Origin: Calliphora vicina
Lineage: Eukaryota; Arthropoda; Insecta; Diptera; Calliphoridae
Reading direction: 5' to 3'
Length of the DNA: 64,000 nucleotides
NCBI RefSeq assembly: GCF_958450345.1
Contig: NC_088782.1
Coordinates: 122,247,980-122,311,979, forward strand
The position numbers and the translations under genes are program-made. Shown here piece by piece: positions 24,701 to 29,734 of the stretch. Each line of letters begins with the position of its first letter. The first letter of the stretch is position 1. Under the pieces are notes generated by a model. That model was not told the DNA's origin. It saw only the letters and a list, made by a program, of their open reading frames with translations, and did no database searches.

Positions 24701-26762
24701 ACTTTCTATTTCAATAGAAAAGTTATCGATAACTTTCTATTTCTATAGAAAAGTTATCGATAACTTTATATTTCTATAGAAAAATTATCGATAACTTTAT
24801 ATTTCTATAGAAAAGTTATCGATAACTTTATATTTCTGTAGAAAAGTTATCGATAACTTTCTATTTCTATAGAAAAGTTATCGATAACTTTCTATTTCTA
24901 CAGAAAAGTTATCGATAACTTTCTATTTCTACAGAAAAGTTATCGATAATTTTCTATTTCTACAGAAAAGTTATCGATAACTTTCTATTTCTATAGAAAA
25001 GTTATCGATAACATTGCATTTCTATAGAAAAGTTATCGATAACATTCCATTTCTATAGAAAAGTTATCGATAACATTCCATTTCTATAGAAAAGTTATCG
25101 ATAACTTTTTACTTCTATAGAAAAGTTATCGATATCTTTCTATTTCTACAGAAAAGTTATCGATAACTTTCTATTTCAATAGAAAAGTTATCGATAACTT
25201 TCTATTTCTATAGAAAAGTTATCGATAACATTCCAATTCTATAGAAAAGTTATCGATAACATTAAATTTCTATAGAAAAGTTATCGATAACTTTTTATTT
25301 CTATAGAAAAGTTATCGATAACTTTATATTTCTATAGAAAAGTTATCGATAACTTTCTATTTCTATATAAATGTTATCGATAACTTCCTATTTCTTAGAA
25401 AAATTATCGATAATTTTCTATTTCTATAGAAAACTTATCGATAACTTTATTTTCTATAGAAAAGTATCGATAACTTTATATTTTTGTAGAAAAATTAGCG
25501 ATAATTTTTTATTTCTATAGAAAAGTGACCGATAACTTTCTTTTAGCATAGAAACAATATCGATGACATTCAGTTTTTCTATAGAAAAGTAACGATAGCA
25601 TTCAGTTTTTATAGAAATGTAATCGATAACTTTCTATTCCCACAGAAAAGTTATCGATTACCTTTAATTTCTATAGAAAATTTATCGATATAGAAAAGTT
25701 AACGATAACTTTCTATTTCTAGAGAAAAATTATCGATAAATTTATATTTCTAGAGAAAAGTTATCGATATCTTTCAATTTATATAGAAAAGTTATCGATA
25801 AATTTCAATTTTTATTGAAAAGTTATCAATAACTTTCCATTTCTATAGAAAAGTTATCGATAACTTTATATTTCTATAAAAAAGTTATCGATAATTTTCT
25901 ATTTCTATAGAAATGTTATCTATAACTTTCTATTTCTATATAAAAGTTATCAATAACTTTATTTTTCTATAGAAAAGCTATCGATAACTTTATATTTCTG
26001 TAGAAAAGTGCCGATAACTTCTATTTCTTTGTTTATATATAGCATAGTTATCGATAACATTATTTGTTTATAGAAATGTTATATTTAACAGTGATTTTAT
26101 TTAGAATAGTTGTTAATAATTTTCTATTTTTATAAAAGACTTATCGATAACTTTCTACTTCTATAGAAAGGTTAATGATAACTTTCGGGTTCTATAGAAA
26201 TGTTAACGACAATTTCTTAACTTCAACTAAAAATTTATGGAAAACTGTGATTTCCTATAGAAATATTGTCCATTACATTGATTTGTGTCTATTATTTTAA
26301 TTTTCTATTTTATATAAATGTATTTGCTAGATTTAGGCCTTTGTAGATTATTTTCCTATCTGTTACAAATAATAATAAAAAATAGTTTTAATATCATTTC
26401 ACATAAAAAAGAACGCAAAAAAAAATCTTTCGAAATTAAATTTTAGTAAAACGTTTTCAGTATTATAAAAAAATTAAATAAATTTTTTTGCCATTAAATA
26501 ATATAAAACATTTTAAAGAGCTAGACAAACAAACATGCTAACATTTGAATAAAAGCCAGTGCATCATTTCTAAATGAAAATATTCATACATACTAAATAG
26601 TACATCAAAAAAAATAAATCATTTTGTAAAATTAAAATGGCAGAAAAATGTAAAGAAAACAAAATAAAATTAAAATCTACTTACATTATTTGAATTTTTA
26701 GCAGGATTGCAAACCATTTCAGATTCAAGGCCATCTAAATGCGTAAGACTTTTCGATTTTAA
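639..26762 (-). CDS. PLEKHG5-like: PLEKHG5-type RhoGEF (DH-PH) gene, partial, 10 exons
   Basis: Ten minus-strand exons with GT donors and AG acceptors join in matching phase to about 988 codons without a stop. Order: 26762-26685, 18537-17839, 6074-5980, 3592-3489, 3406-2907, 2842-2381, 2308-2198, 2125-1495, 1425-1269, 767-639. The product has a low-complexity N-terminal half, a DH domain (about residues 470-680), a PH domain (about 715-827) and a Ser/Pro-rich tail. The DH segments AIWELVTTEVDYIH, LFANIRDICEANLKFW and MQRLTKYSLLL and the PH segment VYLNEFQVAISAF resemble vertebrate PLEKHG5, as I know that family. DH-PH proteins catalyse GDP release from Rho GTPases at membranes. The Drosophila counterpart is possibly GEFmeso, but I cannot confirm that here. 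Start and stop codons lie outside the window: the first exon is preceded by an acceptor and the last ends at a donor. The 5' introns hold satellite arrays and transposons. Confidence 0.93.
1269..1425 (-). CDS. PLEKHG5-like: RhoGEF exon 9, Ser/Pro/Asn-rich tail
   Basis: This 157-nt exon has acceptor TTTAACTGTAG and a GTAAGT donor. It reads AHGFPLKGKPLTTISPQKLK then VNTTSSSNMLTVQPLNHLGQ then SLPNLNLHHSH. Phase is one split codon on each side (G|GA and AC|T), fitting exons 8 and 10. Open reading over the whole length and matching phase are the evidence; there is no known domain. Confidence 0.85.
1495..2125 (-). CDS. PLEKHG5-like: RhoGEF exon 8, PH domain
   Basis: This 631-nt exon has acceptor TTTCTTTGGCAG and donor GTAAGT. 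It encodes the PH domain that follows the DH domain: RHLFMEGDHKYKD (beta 1-2), KVEVHCFLLTDMLLVCKS (beta 3-4), KVIRQPYLTDRLIVQ, CVYLNEFQVAISAFTLQC, and the C-terminal helix with the conserved Trp in AKNWYEALKRAKMIYTRL. A Ser/Asn-rich tail follows (SVEWNDSRNISVDFDKTNSL). The PH domain of DH-PH pairs tunes exchange activity and membrane position. The exon leaves one base, completing Gly with exon 9. Confidence 0.96.
2198..2308 (-). CDS. PLEKHG5-like: RhoGEF exon 7, end of DH domain
   Basis: This 111-nt (37-codon) exon has acceptor ATAATTTCAG and a GTAAGT donor, in phase 0 on both sides. It reads LHTTENFVFSVNNHLTTRQE then NERLKGVMARIESYDVV. This matches the last DH helix and the DH-PH linker of PLEKHG5-like proteins, where an ER-L-VM-RI-SYDVV pattern is characteristic. 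Too short to stand alone, it is fixed by phase, splice sites and family resemblance. Confidence 0.93.
2381..2842 (-). CDS. PLEKHG5-like: RhoGEF exon 6, core of DH domain
   Basis: This 462-nt (154-codon) exon is in phase 0 at both ends, with acceptor GTATTTATAG and donor GTAACA. It encodes most of the DH catalytic helical bundle: LFLACLEAVQEEGLLKEVDQ, LFANIRDICEANLKFW, ANIFAPYKKYCAEQSTCQFY, AWCEAQKMCNRLRLADILVR and the hallmark P-M-Q-R-L-T-K-Y-S-L-L-L motif of DH conserved region 3. The residue pattern follows PLEKHG5 more closely than other RhoGEF families I know. The donor GTAACA deviates from GTAAGT. Confidence 0.96.
2907..3406 (-). CDS. PLEKHG5-like: RhoGEF exon 5, linker and start of DH domain
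   Basis: This 500-nt exon has acceptor TTTATTCAG and donor GTAAGT. It encodes about 167 residues: a Ser-rich linker (SSASTDESSE), a basic/aromatic stretch (KQLKQRWSGLFGVKNPQQ), then a segment before the catalytic domain. It ends with the first conserved DH helix, MRIQTAIWELVTTEVDYIHC then LQTVTD, where the Trp-Glu-Leu and Glu residues are typical of DH conserved region 1. Phase 0 at the 3' end fits exon 6. Reading past the donor gives an unrelated tail, which is intron. Confidence 0.95.
3489..3592 (-). CDS. PLEKHG5-like: RhoGEF exon 4
   Basis: This 104-nt exon has acceptor TTATATAG and donor GTAAGT. It reads NALSQSLRRRNLSFTQLTIT then DSNDNNQTPAFLEAG. The split first and last codons match exons 3 and 5 (GC|A and G|GA). 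The Arg-Arg-Arg-Asn-Leu-Ser stretch resembles a basophilic kinase or 14-3-3 type site; that is inference from the motif only. Confidence 0.88.
3690..4830. repeat. ~165-bp diverged tandem repeat in RhoGEF intron
   Basis: About six units recur in the 2.4-kb intron between exons 3 and 4. Landmarks repeated in each unit are TTGCCCTTTTTGCCCC (near 3937, 4107, 4278, 4535, 4700), a TTAATTTCTGAAGTAAAG block, ATTGTGAATA, and CAATTTCCAGTATCAG. Spacing is about 160-171 bp, with one short unit near 4375. No coding potential is seen. Confidence 0.8.
3853..3929 (-). mobile_element. Remnant of dispersed hairpin-ended element
   Basis: Reads aatgtgaaaattacaaacgg, aatgacaaat, then ctcatggtgaagggtataaaa, matching the 5' terminal ~75 bp of the dispersed element in reverse (compare 7767-7840). 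It is a solo end, probably left after decay or deletion. Confidence 0.6.
5175..5850 (+). mobile_element. Dispersed hairpin-ended element, copy 2 (lacks 3' hairpin)
   Basis: It begins with TATACCCTTCAACTTCGTGA, carries the shared core (ttccgatcctataaagtata, gagtcgattaagccgtgtct, agatatcttcgggatc, cagacatgctttcgagaag, tatggatatctaatgataga) and passes into A/T runs. A 23-bp stretch around 5584-5622 (cctacaattggtcaa) is locally duplicated. The terminal ATTCGGC hairpin is missing. It has no protein of its own. Confidence 0.8.
5980..6074 (-). CDS. PLEKHG5-like: RhoGEF exon 3
   Basis: This 95-nt exon has acceptor AATTTATAG and donor GTAAGT. It reads VSSSEYFSVSFCTESGCQDE then EFFPATKGVTLA, entering in phase 0 from the RSE end of exon 2 and leaving with two bases that complete an Ala codon with exon 4. 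No domain is recognised. It is isolated by an 11.8-kb intron on its 5' side and a 2.4-kb intron on its 3' side, both repeat-filled. A further exon in the 11.8-kb intron cannot be excluded, but none is needed for the phase. Confidence 0.85.
6075..7279. other. Intron sequence, no feature
   Basis: Most of the 3' part of the 11.8-kb RhoGEF intron after exon 2. It is AT-rich with moderate-complexity patches (for example 6440-6660 and 6690-6800) but no open frame, repeat or RNA gene that I could support. Confidence 0.6.
7280..7840 (-). mobile_element. Dispersed hairpin-ended element, copy 3 (near full length)
   Basis: The element is in reverse orientation. It starts with CAAGTAAGAGAGCTATATTC and the terminal hairpin ATTCGGC-TGT-GCCGAAT, and ends with TATACCCTTC-TCACGAATGT-GAAAGGTATA. 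Full core present, including gacagacagacatggcttaa. An 84-codon open frame across the core (7578-7832) is chance readthrough, since it is not open in the other copies. Confidence 0.85.
7850..10020. repeat. Diverged ~355-380 bp tandem repeat, block A
   Basis: Five or six units recur. Landmarks: GAAAAGTAGACACAATTACC (near 8346, 8700, 9056, 9602, 9980), TATATCATTGGAAAGGAAAT (near 8517, 8874, 9226), AATGGCCTGAATTT and ATAAATAAATGGACACAAA. The first two landmarks are near-reverse complements of each other, so each unit holds an internal inverted pair. Small open frames here (around 7976, 8493, 9250) are chance products of the repeat. Flanked by copies 3 and 4 of the dispersed element. Confidence 0.8.
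10030..10683 (+). mobile_element. Dispersed hairpin-ended element, copy 4 (most complete)
   Basis: This is the best copy, about 650 bp. The 5' end is a hairpin, TATACCCTTC-ACCTTCGTGA-GAAGGGTATA. The 3' end is GGTGAAGGGTATATAAG followed by hairpin ATTCGGC-ACA-GCCGAAT and ATAGCTGTCTTACTTG. The outer 13 bases TATACCCTTCACC and GGTGAAGGGTATA form an inverted pair. There is no transposase, so it is non-autonomous. The hairpin ends could suggest a Helitron-like or foldback element, but the class is not settled. Confidence 0.85.
10684..12429. other. Intron sequence with a 23-bp inverted repeat
   Basis: Mostly unique AT-rich intron of the RhoGEF gene. It holds a perfect inverted repeat (10792-10814 with 10887-10909) and a nearby direct echo: atgtgatcgtgtaaagtggc at 10863 and atgtaatcgtgtaaaagggc at about 10968. 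T-rich tracts occur near 11460-11490. No coding or RNA gene seen. Confidence 0.6.
10792..10909. repeat. Perfect 23-bp inverted repeat with 72-bp loop
   Basis: The left arm 10792-10814 (CAATATTTAACGTTGTATGA then AAC) is the exact reverse complement of the right arm 10887-10909. The loop contains gtgagtcataaaatgtgatc. It could be a short MITE or foldback relic; no target duplication was identified. Confidence 0.85.
12430..14740. repeat. Diverged tandem repeat, block B (same family as 7850-10020)
   Basis: The same landmarks occur in both orientations: tagacacaattatctttatt near 13190, its variant near 13940, TATATCATTGGAAAGGAAAT-like boxes near 12660, 13400, 14160 and 14486, and the reverse form near 12490 and 14675. 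Units 13110-13830 and 13860-14590 are near-duplicates about 745 bp apart, each with acaaaatgttacattattgg. No protein is encoded; the 80-codon frame at 14485-14727 is a repeat shadow. Confidence 0.75.
15596..15784 (-). CDS. Small ORF of unknown function in RhoGEF intron
   Basis: Sixty-two codons start at ATG (MKSVENLNTLDCTCWLYGEQ) and end at TAA/TAG-type stop in AESEKDVCQL. The C-terminal half is Lys/Glu-rich (EQTKEKQKIVKETV) and could form a helix or coiled coil. Base composition is less AT-rich and more codon-like than the surrounding intron, which is the only reason to list it. I do not recognise it. It could be a nested small gene, a pseudogene fragment, a skipped exon of the host gene (same strand) or chance. 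No splice sites fit well. Confidence 0.3.
   Translation of the reverse strand: MKSVENLNTLDCTCWLYGEQVLNVLKAIKTDVLAEQTKEKQKIVKETVVAAKAESEKDVCQL
16180..17190. repeat. ~236-bp tandem repeat built of two half units
   Basis: A little over four units. Each starts at TTCTCAGCAGTTAGG (near 16190, 16428, 16665, 16900, 17135). Each has two half-units of about 118 bp sharing GTTAGGTTTTTGACAACTGA and TTCCGATCTATGTGT, one half ending in TTTTCTCTGTAACTGC and the other in ACTCAAAAAATCGTACATAC. Two open frames in it are not coding. It lies 650 bp from RhoGEF exon 2. Confidence 0.88.
17839..18537 (-). CDS. PLEKHG5-like: RhoGEF exon 2, low-complexity Ser/Thr/Gln/Pro region
   Basis: This is a 699-nt (233-codon) exon in phase 0 at both ends. 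The acceptor is TTATTAG preceded by a long pyrimidine tract (minus strand of 18541-18600, many CT repeats), and the donor is GTGAGT at 17838-17833. The peptide is rich in Ser, Thr, Gln and Pro, with runs such as TTTTTA, SSSS and PPGGGG. It ends in a basic stretch, SYKKKSSFMQRKKPILTRSE, which looks like a conserved motif before the next exon. It is probably a disordered regulatory region. An alternative acceptor 7 nt further in (end at 18530) would break the phase with exon 1, so 18537 was chosen. Confidence 0.85.
19075..21090 (+). repeat. 31-bp palindromic satellite, array 1 (forward)
   Basis: About 65 monomers. Each holds dyad AAGTTATCGATAACTT followed by dyad TTTCTATAGAAA and a variable tail (ATAGAAAG, ATATAAAG or ATATGAAG). 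A marker string (GAATGTTATCGATAACC and its neighbours) recurs at 19638, 20041 and 20413, i.e. 403 and 372 bp apart (13 and 12 monomers), showing higher-order structure. The left end is degenerate. The right end abuts an element hairpin at 21085-21122. The array is in the intron between RhoGEF exons 1 and 2. Confidence 0.97.
21085..21122 (-). mobile_element. Solo terminal hairpin of the dispersed element at the array edge
   Basis: Directly after the last 31-bp monomer the sequence reads AAGATTTGGCTGTGCCGAAT then CTTATATAACC. That is the 3' terminal hairpin of the dispersed element with one mismatch. The rest of the element is not present beside it. Confidence 0.7.
21123..23729. other. Intron spacer between opposed satellite arrays
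   Basis: About 2.6 kb of mainly unique sequence. Contents: a less AT-rich patch at 21640-21700 (acacagccagccgcacactc), CAT/ATC trinucleotide runs near 21795-21825, a possible MITE at 22168-22371, and a (TG)n run near 23525. Open frames at 21985-22185, 22976-23194 and 23341-23556 look like chance: no conserved composition and no splice context. Confidence 0.6.
22168..22371. mobile_element. Possible MITE with CAGTGGG-type inverted ends
   Basis: Begins CAGTGGGGTTGATGGCAATAAA and ends TTTATTGCCACTG ... GATCGATCCCACTG. The ends pair imperfectly at two levels (CAGTGGG/CCCACTG and GGCAATAAA/TTTATTGCC). Inside, CCAAACTACTG pairs with CAGTAGTTTAGAAG. The interior text gtagtttagaagatt also occurs in the repeats at 46970-47830. 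No clear target duplication was found. Confidence 0.4.
23730..26200 (-). repeat. 31-bp palindromic satellite, array 2 (reverse)
   Basis: About 80 monomers, reading CTATAGAAAAGTTATCGATA on the plus strand, i.e. opposite to array 1. A 620-bp (20-monomer) higher-order unit is visible: sequence from about 24118 to 24609 recurs at 24738-25229, including private variants AAAATTATCG (24161/24781) and GATATCTTTC (24511/25131). Divergence grows toward the right end (25360-26200). It lies in the same RhoGEF intron as array 1. Confidence 0.97.
26201..26684. other. Intron sequence, no feature
   Basis: AT-rich transition from decayed satellite to RhoGEF exon 1. No feature is supported. Confidence 0.6.
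26685..26762 (-). CDS. PLEKHG5-like: RhoGEF exon 1 of window (upstream coding exon)
   Basis: This 78-nt exon lies between a good acceptor (minus-strand ctttttgcag) and a GTAAGT donor. It reads LKSKSLTHLDGLESEMVCNP then AKNSNN, 26 codons in phase 0 on both sides, which fits the next exon. No domain is recognised. The exon begins with an acceptor, so at least one more exon lies at higher coordinates. The internal Met at residue 16 could start a shorter isoform, but nothing in the sequence favours that. The support is splice signals, open frame and matching phase only. Confidence 0.72.
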
Positions 26763-27241
26763 CTGCAAAAAGAAGAACAAACAAATACAGGTTGCAATTT
26801 AATACATTTTTAATTAAGAGTAGGTATGCATTAAAATAAATGTAAAATTAAAAAAAAGTAAATTTAACTTAAGTTTAAAAAATAAAACCAAATAATTGTT
26901 CGTTTTATATTATTTATAACACAGTGAGCTAGCCAAACTTACACATATGTATGTCTGTCTGTACATCCCCTGTTTGAAAATCAATAAAACCTTCCAAACA
27001 ATTGCACTTTTCCATTAAATAACATTGAACATTATTAAAAACGTAAAATGAAAAGAGATACGAAAAATAAAATAAAAAACTATATAAAACTAAATTAAAT
27101 AAAGCCAGACGAGATACTGCAGGGTTCTGTTTTATTTATAGCCCAAATGCACCATACTTTGGGTAATGGAAGGTTGCAACAGACAATTTTTAACATTGTT
27201 TCTATATGAAAATTTAAAAAAATTTATAATACTTTGGACAA

Positions 27242-27290
27242 CCTAGAGTATGATTAATATTTAAGTATTAAAATTAATCATACGTCTTAT
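27242..27290. repeat. Inverted pair of the CATACG box
   Basis: AGTATGATTAATATT and ATTAATCATACGTCTT face each other a few bases apart. This is the same box that recurs from 46070 to 63450, here isolated and about 19 kb away. Confidence 0.55.
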
Positions 27291-27439
27291 ATAAATGGAT
27301 AGAAATCTTGTAATTTACACACAAATATTGTTTTATATAAATTTAATTTCTCTGAATTGCCAAGATATTTTGGCTTATCAAAAAATTTTTCCTTTTAAAA
27401 CACAAAAATTTCTATAAAAATGTCTTAAGTTTCCCAGAA

Positions 27440-27540
27440 TTTAAATCAAACAAAGTTCACGAATACCTCCAACCAAAGTCGCCTTGGCTTGTCGTCCAAG
27501 TATCTTCATTATTTCAATAATGTCTTCTTTTGATCTACAT
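27440..27540 (-). pseudogene. Coding-like remnant of unknown origin
   Basis: On the minus strand an open stretch reads SKEDIIEIMKILGRQAKATL then VGGIREL before a stop. The composition (Ile, Lys, Gly, Arg, balanced codons) looks like protein-coding sequence. It does not join RhoGEF exon 1 in phase, and the only nearby donor (GTATTC) is weak. It may be a transposon protein fragment or a decayed exon. I do not recognise the family. Confidence 0.3.
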
Positions 27541-27632
27541 TTTTATCATCATCATCATGCTGTTGTTGACGATAAAGATGATGGCGATGACGTTGTTGAT
27601 GCTGATATTATTATTATTTTTGTTGTTGATGT

Positions 27633-28856
27633 CAGAGCTGTAAATGAATCATTCTTTTTTGATTTTAATTCATTATGAATTAGCTAAATTTTGAATTAAT
27701 TCATTGAATTGAAAAAATGAATTGAATGAAATTTGAATCAATTCAAACGAATTAGGCAGAAATGAATTTCAATTCATTTCCAATTCAAATGAATTTGTAA
27801 AAATGAATTGCAATTCATTTACAATTCATTTGAATTGAATTGATTTTGAATTAATTCAAATGAATTAGAAAAAAGAATAGCAATTCAAATGAATGATTCA
27901 AAAATGAGTTGCAATCAATCAAATTCAAGAGCAGATCTCTAGGGGGAATGAAAGATTTCTCCTACCAAAATGAAAATATCCAGTACAAAAATTGAAAAGC
28001 CTTGTCCTGTATACGCGCCTGATCAATGAAAACATGGTGTTTGGAGTTTATTTATTCAAGAAGAACTGATTTTTATTTTGAAATACGCTGAACGACAAAA
28101 CATATTTAATATTCAAGAAGCAATTAATAATTTTTGAAATTTTGTGACCCACGACCACCCAACAACAAACTTTTTGCTAATATTTATATTATATTTATTT
28201 CAAAAAAATAAAACTATCTTCCAAAAATAATCAAAAATAAGGAAAACTAACAATGTATGTAGTTCAAAACACAATTGAGTTTCATTAATAAGGCTAATTA
28301 GATTTAATTAGAATGCATCATTCACCTTAAACAACAATAGCTTTTCAAAATTATCATCTGAAAGAAATCCACGTTTAGGGATGTTTAGAATAGAGGCGTA
28401 CGAAAATAATCTTTCAACACCAGCTGACGATGGTAACGGCGCATTATATTTAAAGGAAGACTTTTTAACCGTCGATTAATTATACTGCATACTTAATGAC
28501 ATTGAAGAATCTGCTAAATATGCTGCGAATTTCGCGTCGGAGTTGGAAATGAATTGCTAATTTTTTTTTTAATTCGTTTGAATTAATTCAAAATCAATTC
28601 AATTCAAATGAATTGTAAATGAATTGAATTAATTCAAAATCAATTCAATTCATTTGAATTGGAAACGAATTGCAATTCATTTTTACCAAATTCATTTGAA
28701 TTAATTCAAAATCAATTCAATTCATTTGAATTGGAAACGAATTGCAATTCATTTTTACCAAATTCATTTGAATTGACTCAAATTTCATTCAATTCATTTT
28801 TTTGTGTGAATGATTCGCGAATTAATTCAAAAATGAGTGATTCATTTACAGCTCTG
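27633..28856 (-). mobile_element. hAT-family transposon, internally decayed
   Basis: The ends are terminal inverted repeats beginning CAGAGCTGTAAATGAATCA on both sides. They are flanked by a perfect 8-bp target duplication, GTTGATGT, at 27625-27632 and 28857-28864; 8-bp duplications and CAG-type ends are characteristic of hAT. The interior carries a minus-strand transposase C-terminal remnant (28308-28475). Subterminal zones (about 27650-27920 and 28560-28830) are filled with AATTCATTTGAATT-type palindromes. At 1.2 kb with no full transposase, it is non-autonomous. Confidence 0.93.
28308..28475 (-). pseudogene. hAT transposase C-terminal dimerisation domain remnant
   Basis: The open segment reads APLPSSAGVERLFSYASI, then NIPKRGFLSDDNFEKLLLFK, then VNDAF and a stop. 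SSAGVERLFS followed by an R-x-x-L-s-d-x-x-x-x-L-L pattern is the conserved hAT C-terminal (dimerisation) motif. An in-frame stop lies just upstream (28476-28478), and the catalytic part is not detectable in the element, so it cannot encode an active transposase. Confidence 0.88.
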
Positions 28857-28864
28857 GTTGATGT

Positions 28865-29734
28865 CCAACAAACATGAGAATATTCCAATAATTGAAATGC
28901 AGTTATTTTTTTGTAGCTGTTGTGGTTGTTGTCATTGGTGTTCGGTTACAAACTTATAAACACACAAATCCTCTCCACCTCCCTCCCTTCAAAGCAAACA
29001 CACGAACTATAGGCATGTACCGTAATGTAAGAGACTCTGAGAGTTTGAGAAAAAAAAAAAAAAACTGTGTCTGCATGAATTCGTATGTACGTGCACTTAA
29101 ATAAATACACAACCACAAACTCAGTTGCTGGCTTTTCTAGAGCGAAAGGAGGGAGGTGTTGTGTGGGTGTTTGCATGTGTAAGATTATAGTTTTTGTCGT
29201 TAGTAAAATATTTTTGCCAAGAAGAGCGCACAAAAACAAAAGGCAGAAAAAAGGAGCAATATAAATTTATCAATCTTGTGAGCACAATGTAAATACACAT
29301 ACAAATTCAATAACAATAACAACAATATCTTCTGCATGTGTTAACGTGTATTTGTAGGTACATATCTGTGGTTTTTTGTATTATTTATATATCGGTATAG
29401 ACTTAAAGGATTTTCCTGACTGTGGTCATACAAACATCTGGAAAATTGTACACACTTATATACATACATATGTATGTATATTAACAAGCATGTAGTATTT
29501 GTGGACATGAATTAATACTTATATAAAGGTATGTATAGTATGTCGATTTCTACCACAAGATCTCATATTCAATTTGTTGTTTTGCTTGCCAGCCGTGAAA
29601 TGGAATTGTATTATTCTCGTACATAAATGATTATAATTAAAAGAAAATTGATATACACAATTATAAATGAATATAGGCATGAATAATCGTTATACCAAAA
29701 TAAAAAAATAAAATTTTTGCATATCAAATGTAAT
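28865..29734. other. Spacer with simple repeats
   Basis: Less AT-rich patches (28965-29010, 29130-29170), an A run at 29049-29062, and alternating ACATACATATGTATGTAT near 29463-29480. Overlapping open frames on both strands (28892-29104, 28946-29239) have no recognisable product and are not supported. No gene is called. Confidence 0.55.
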
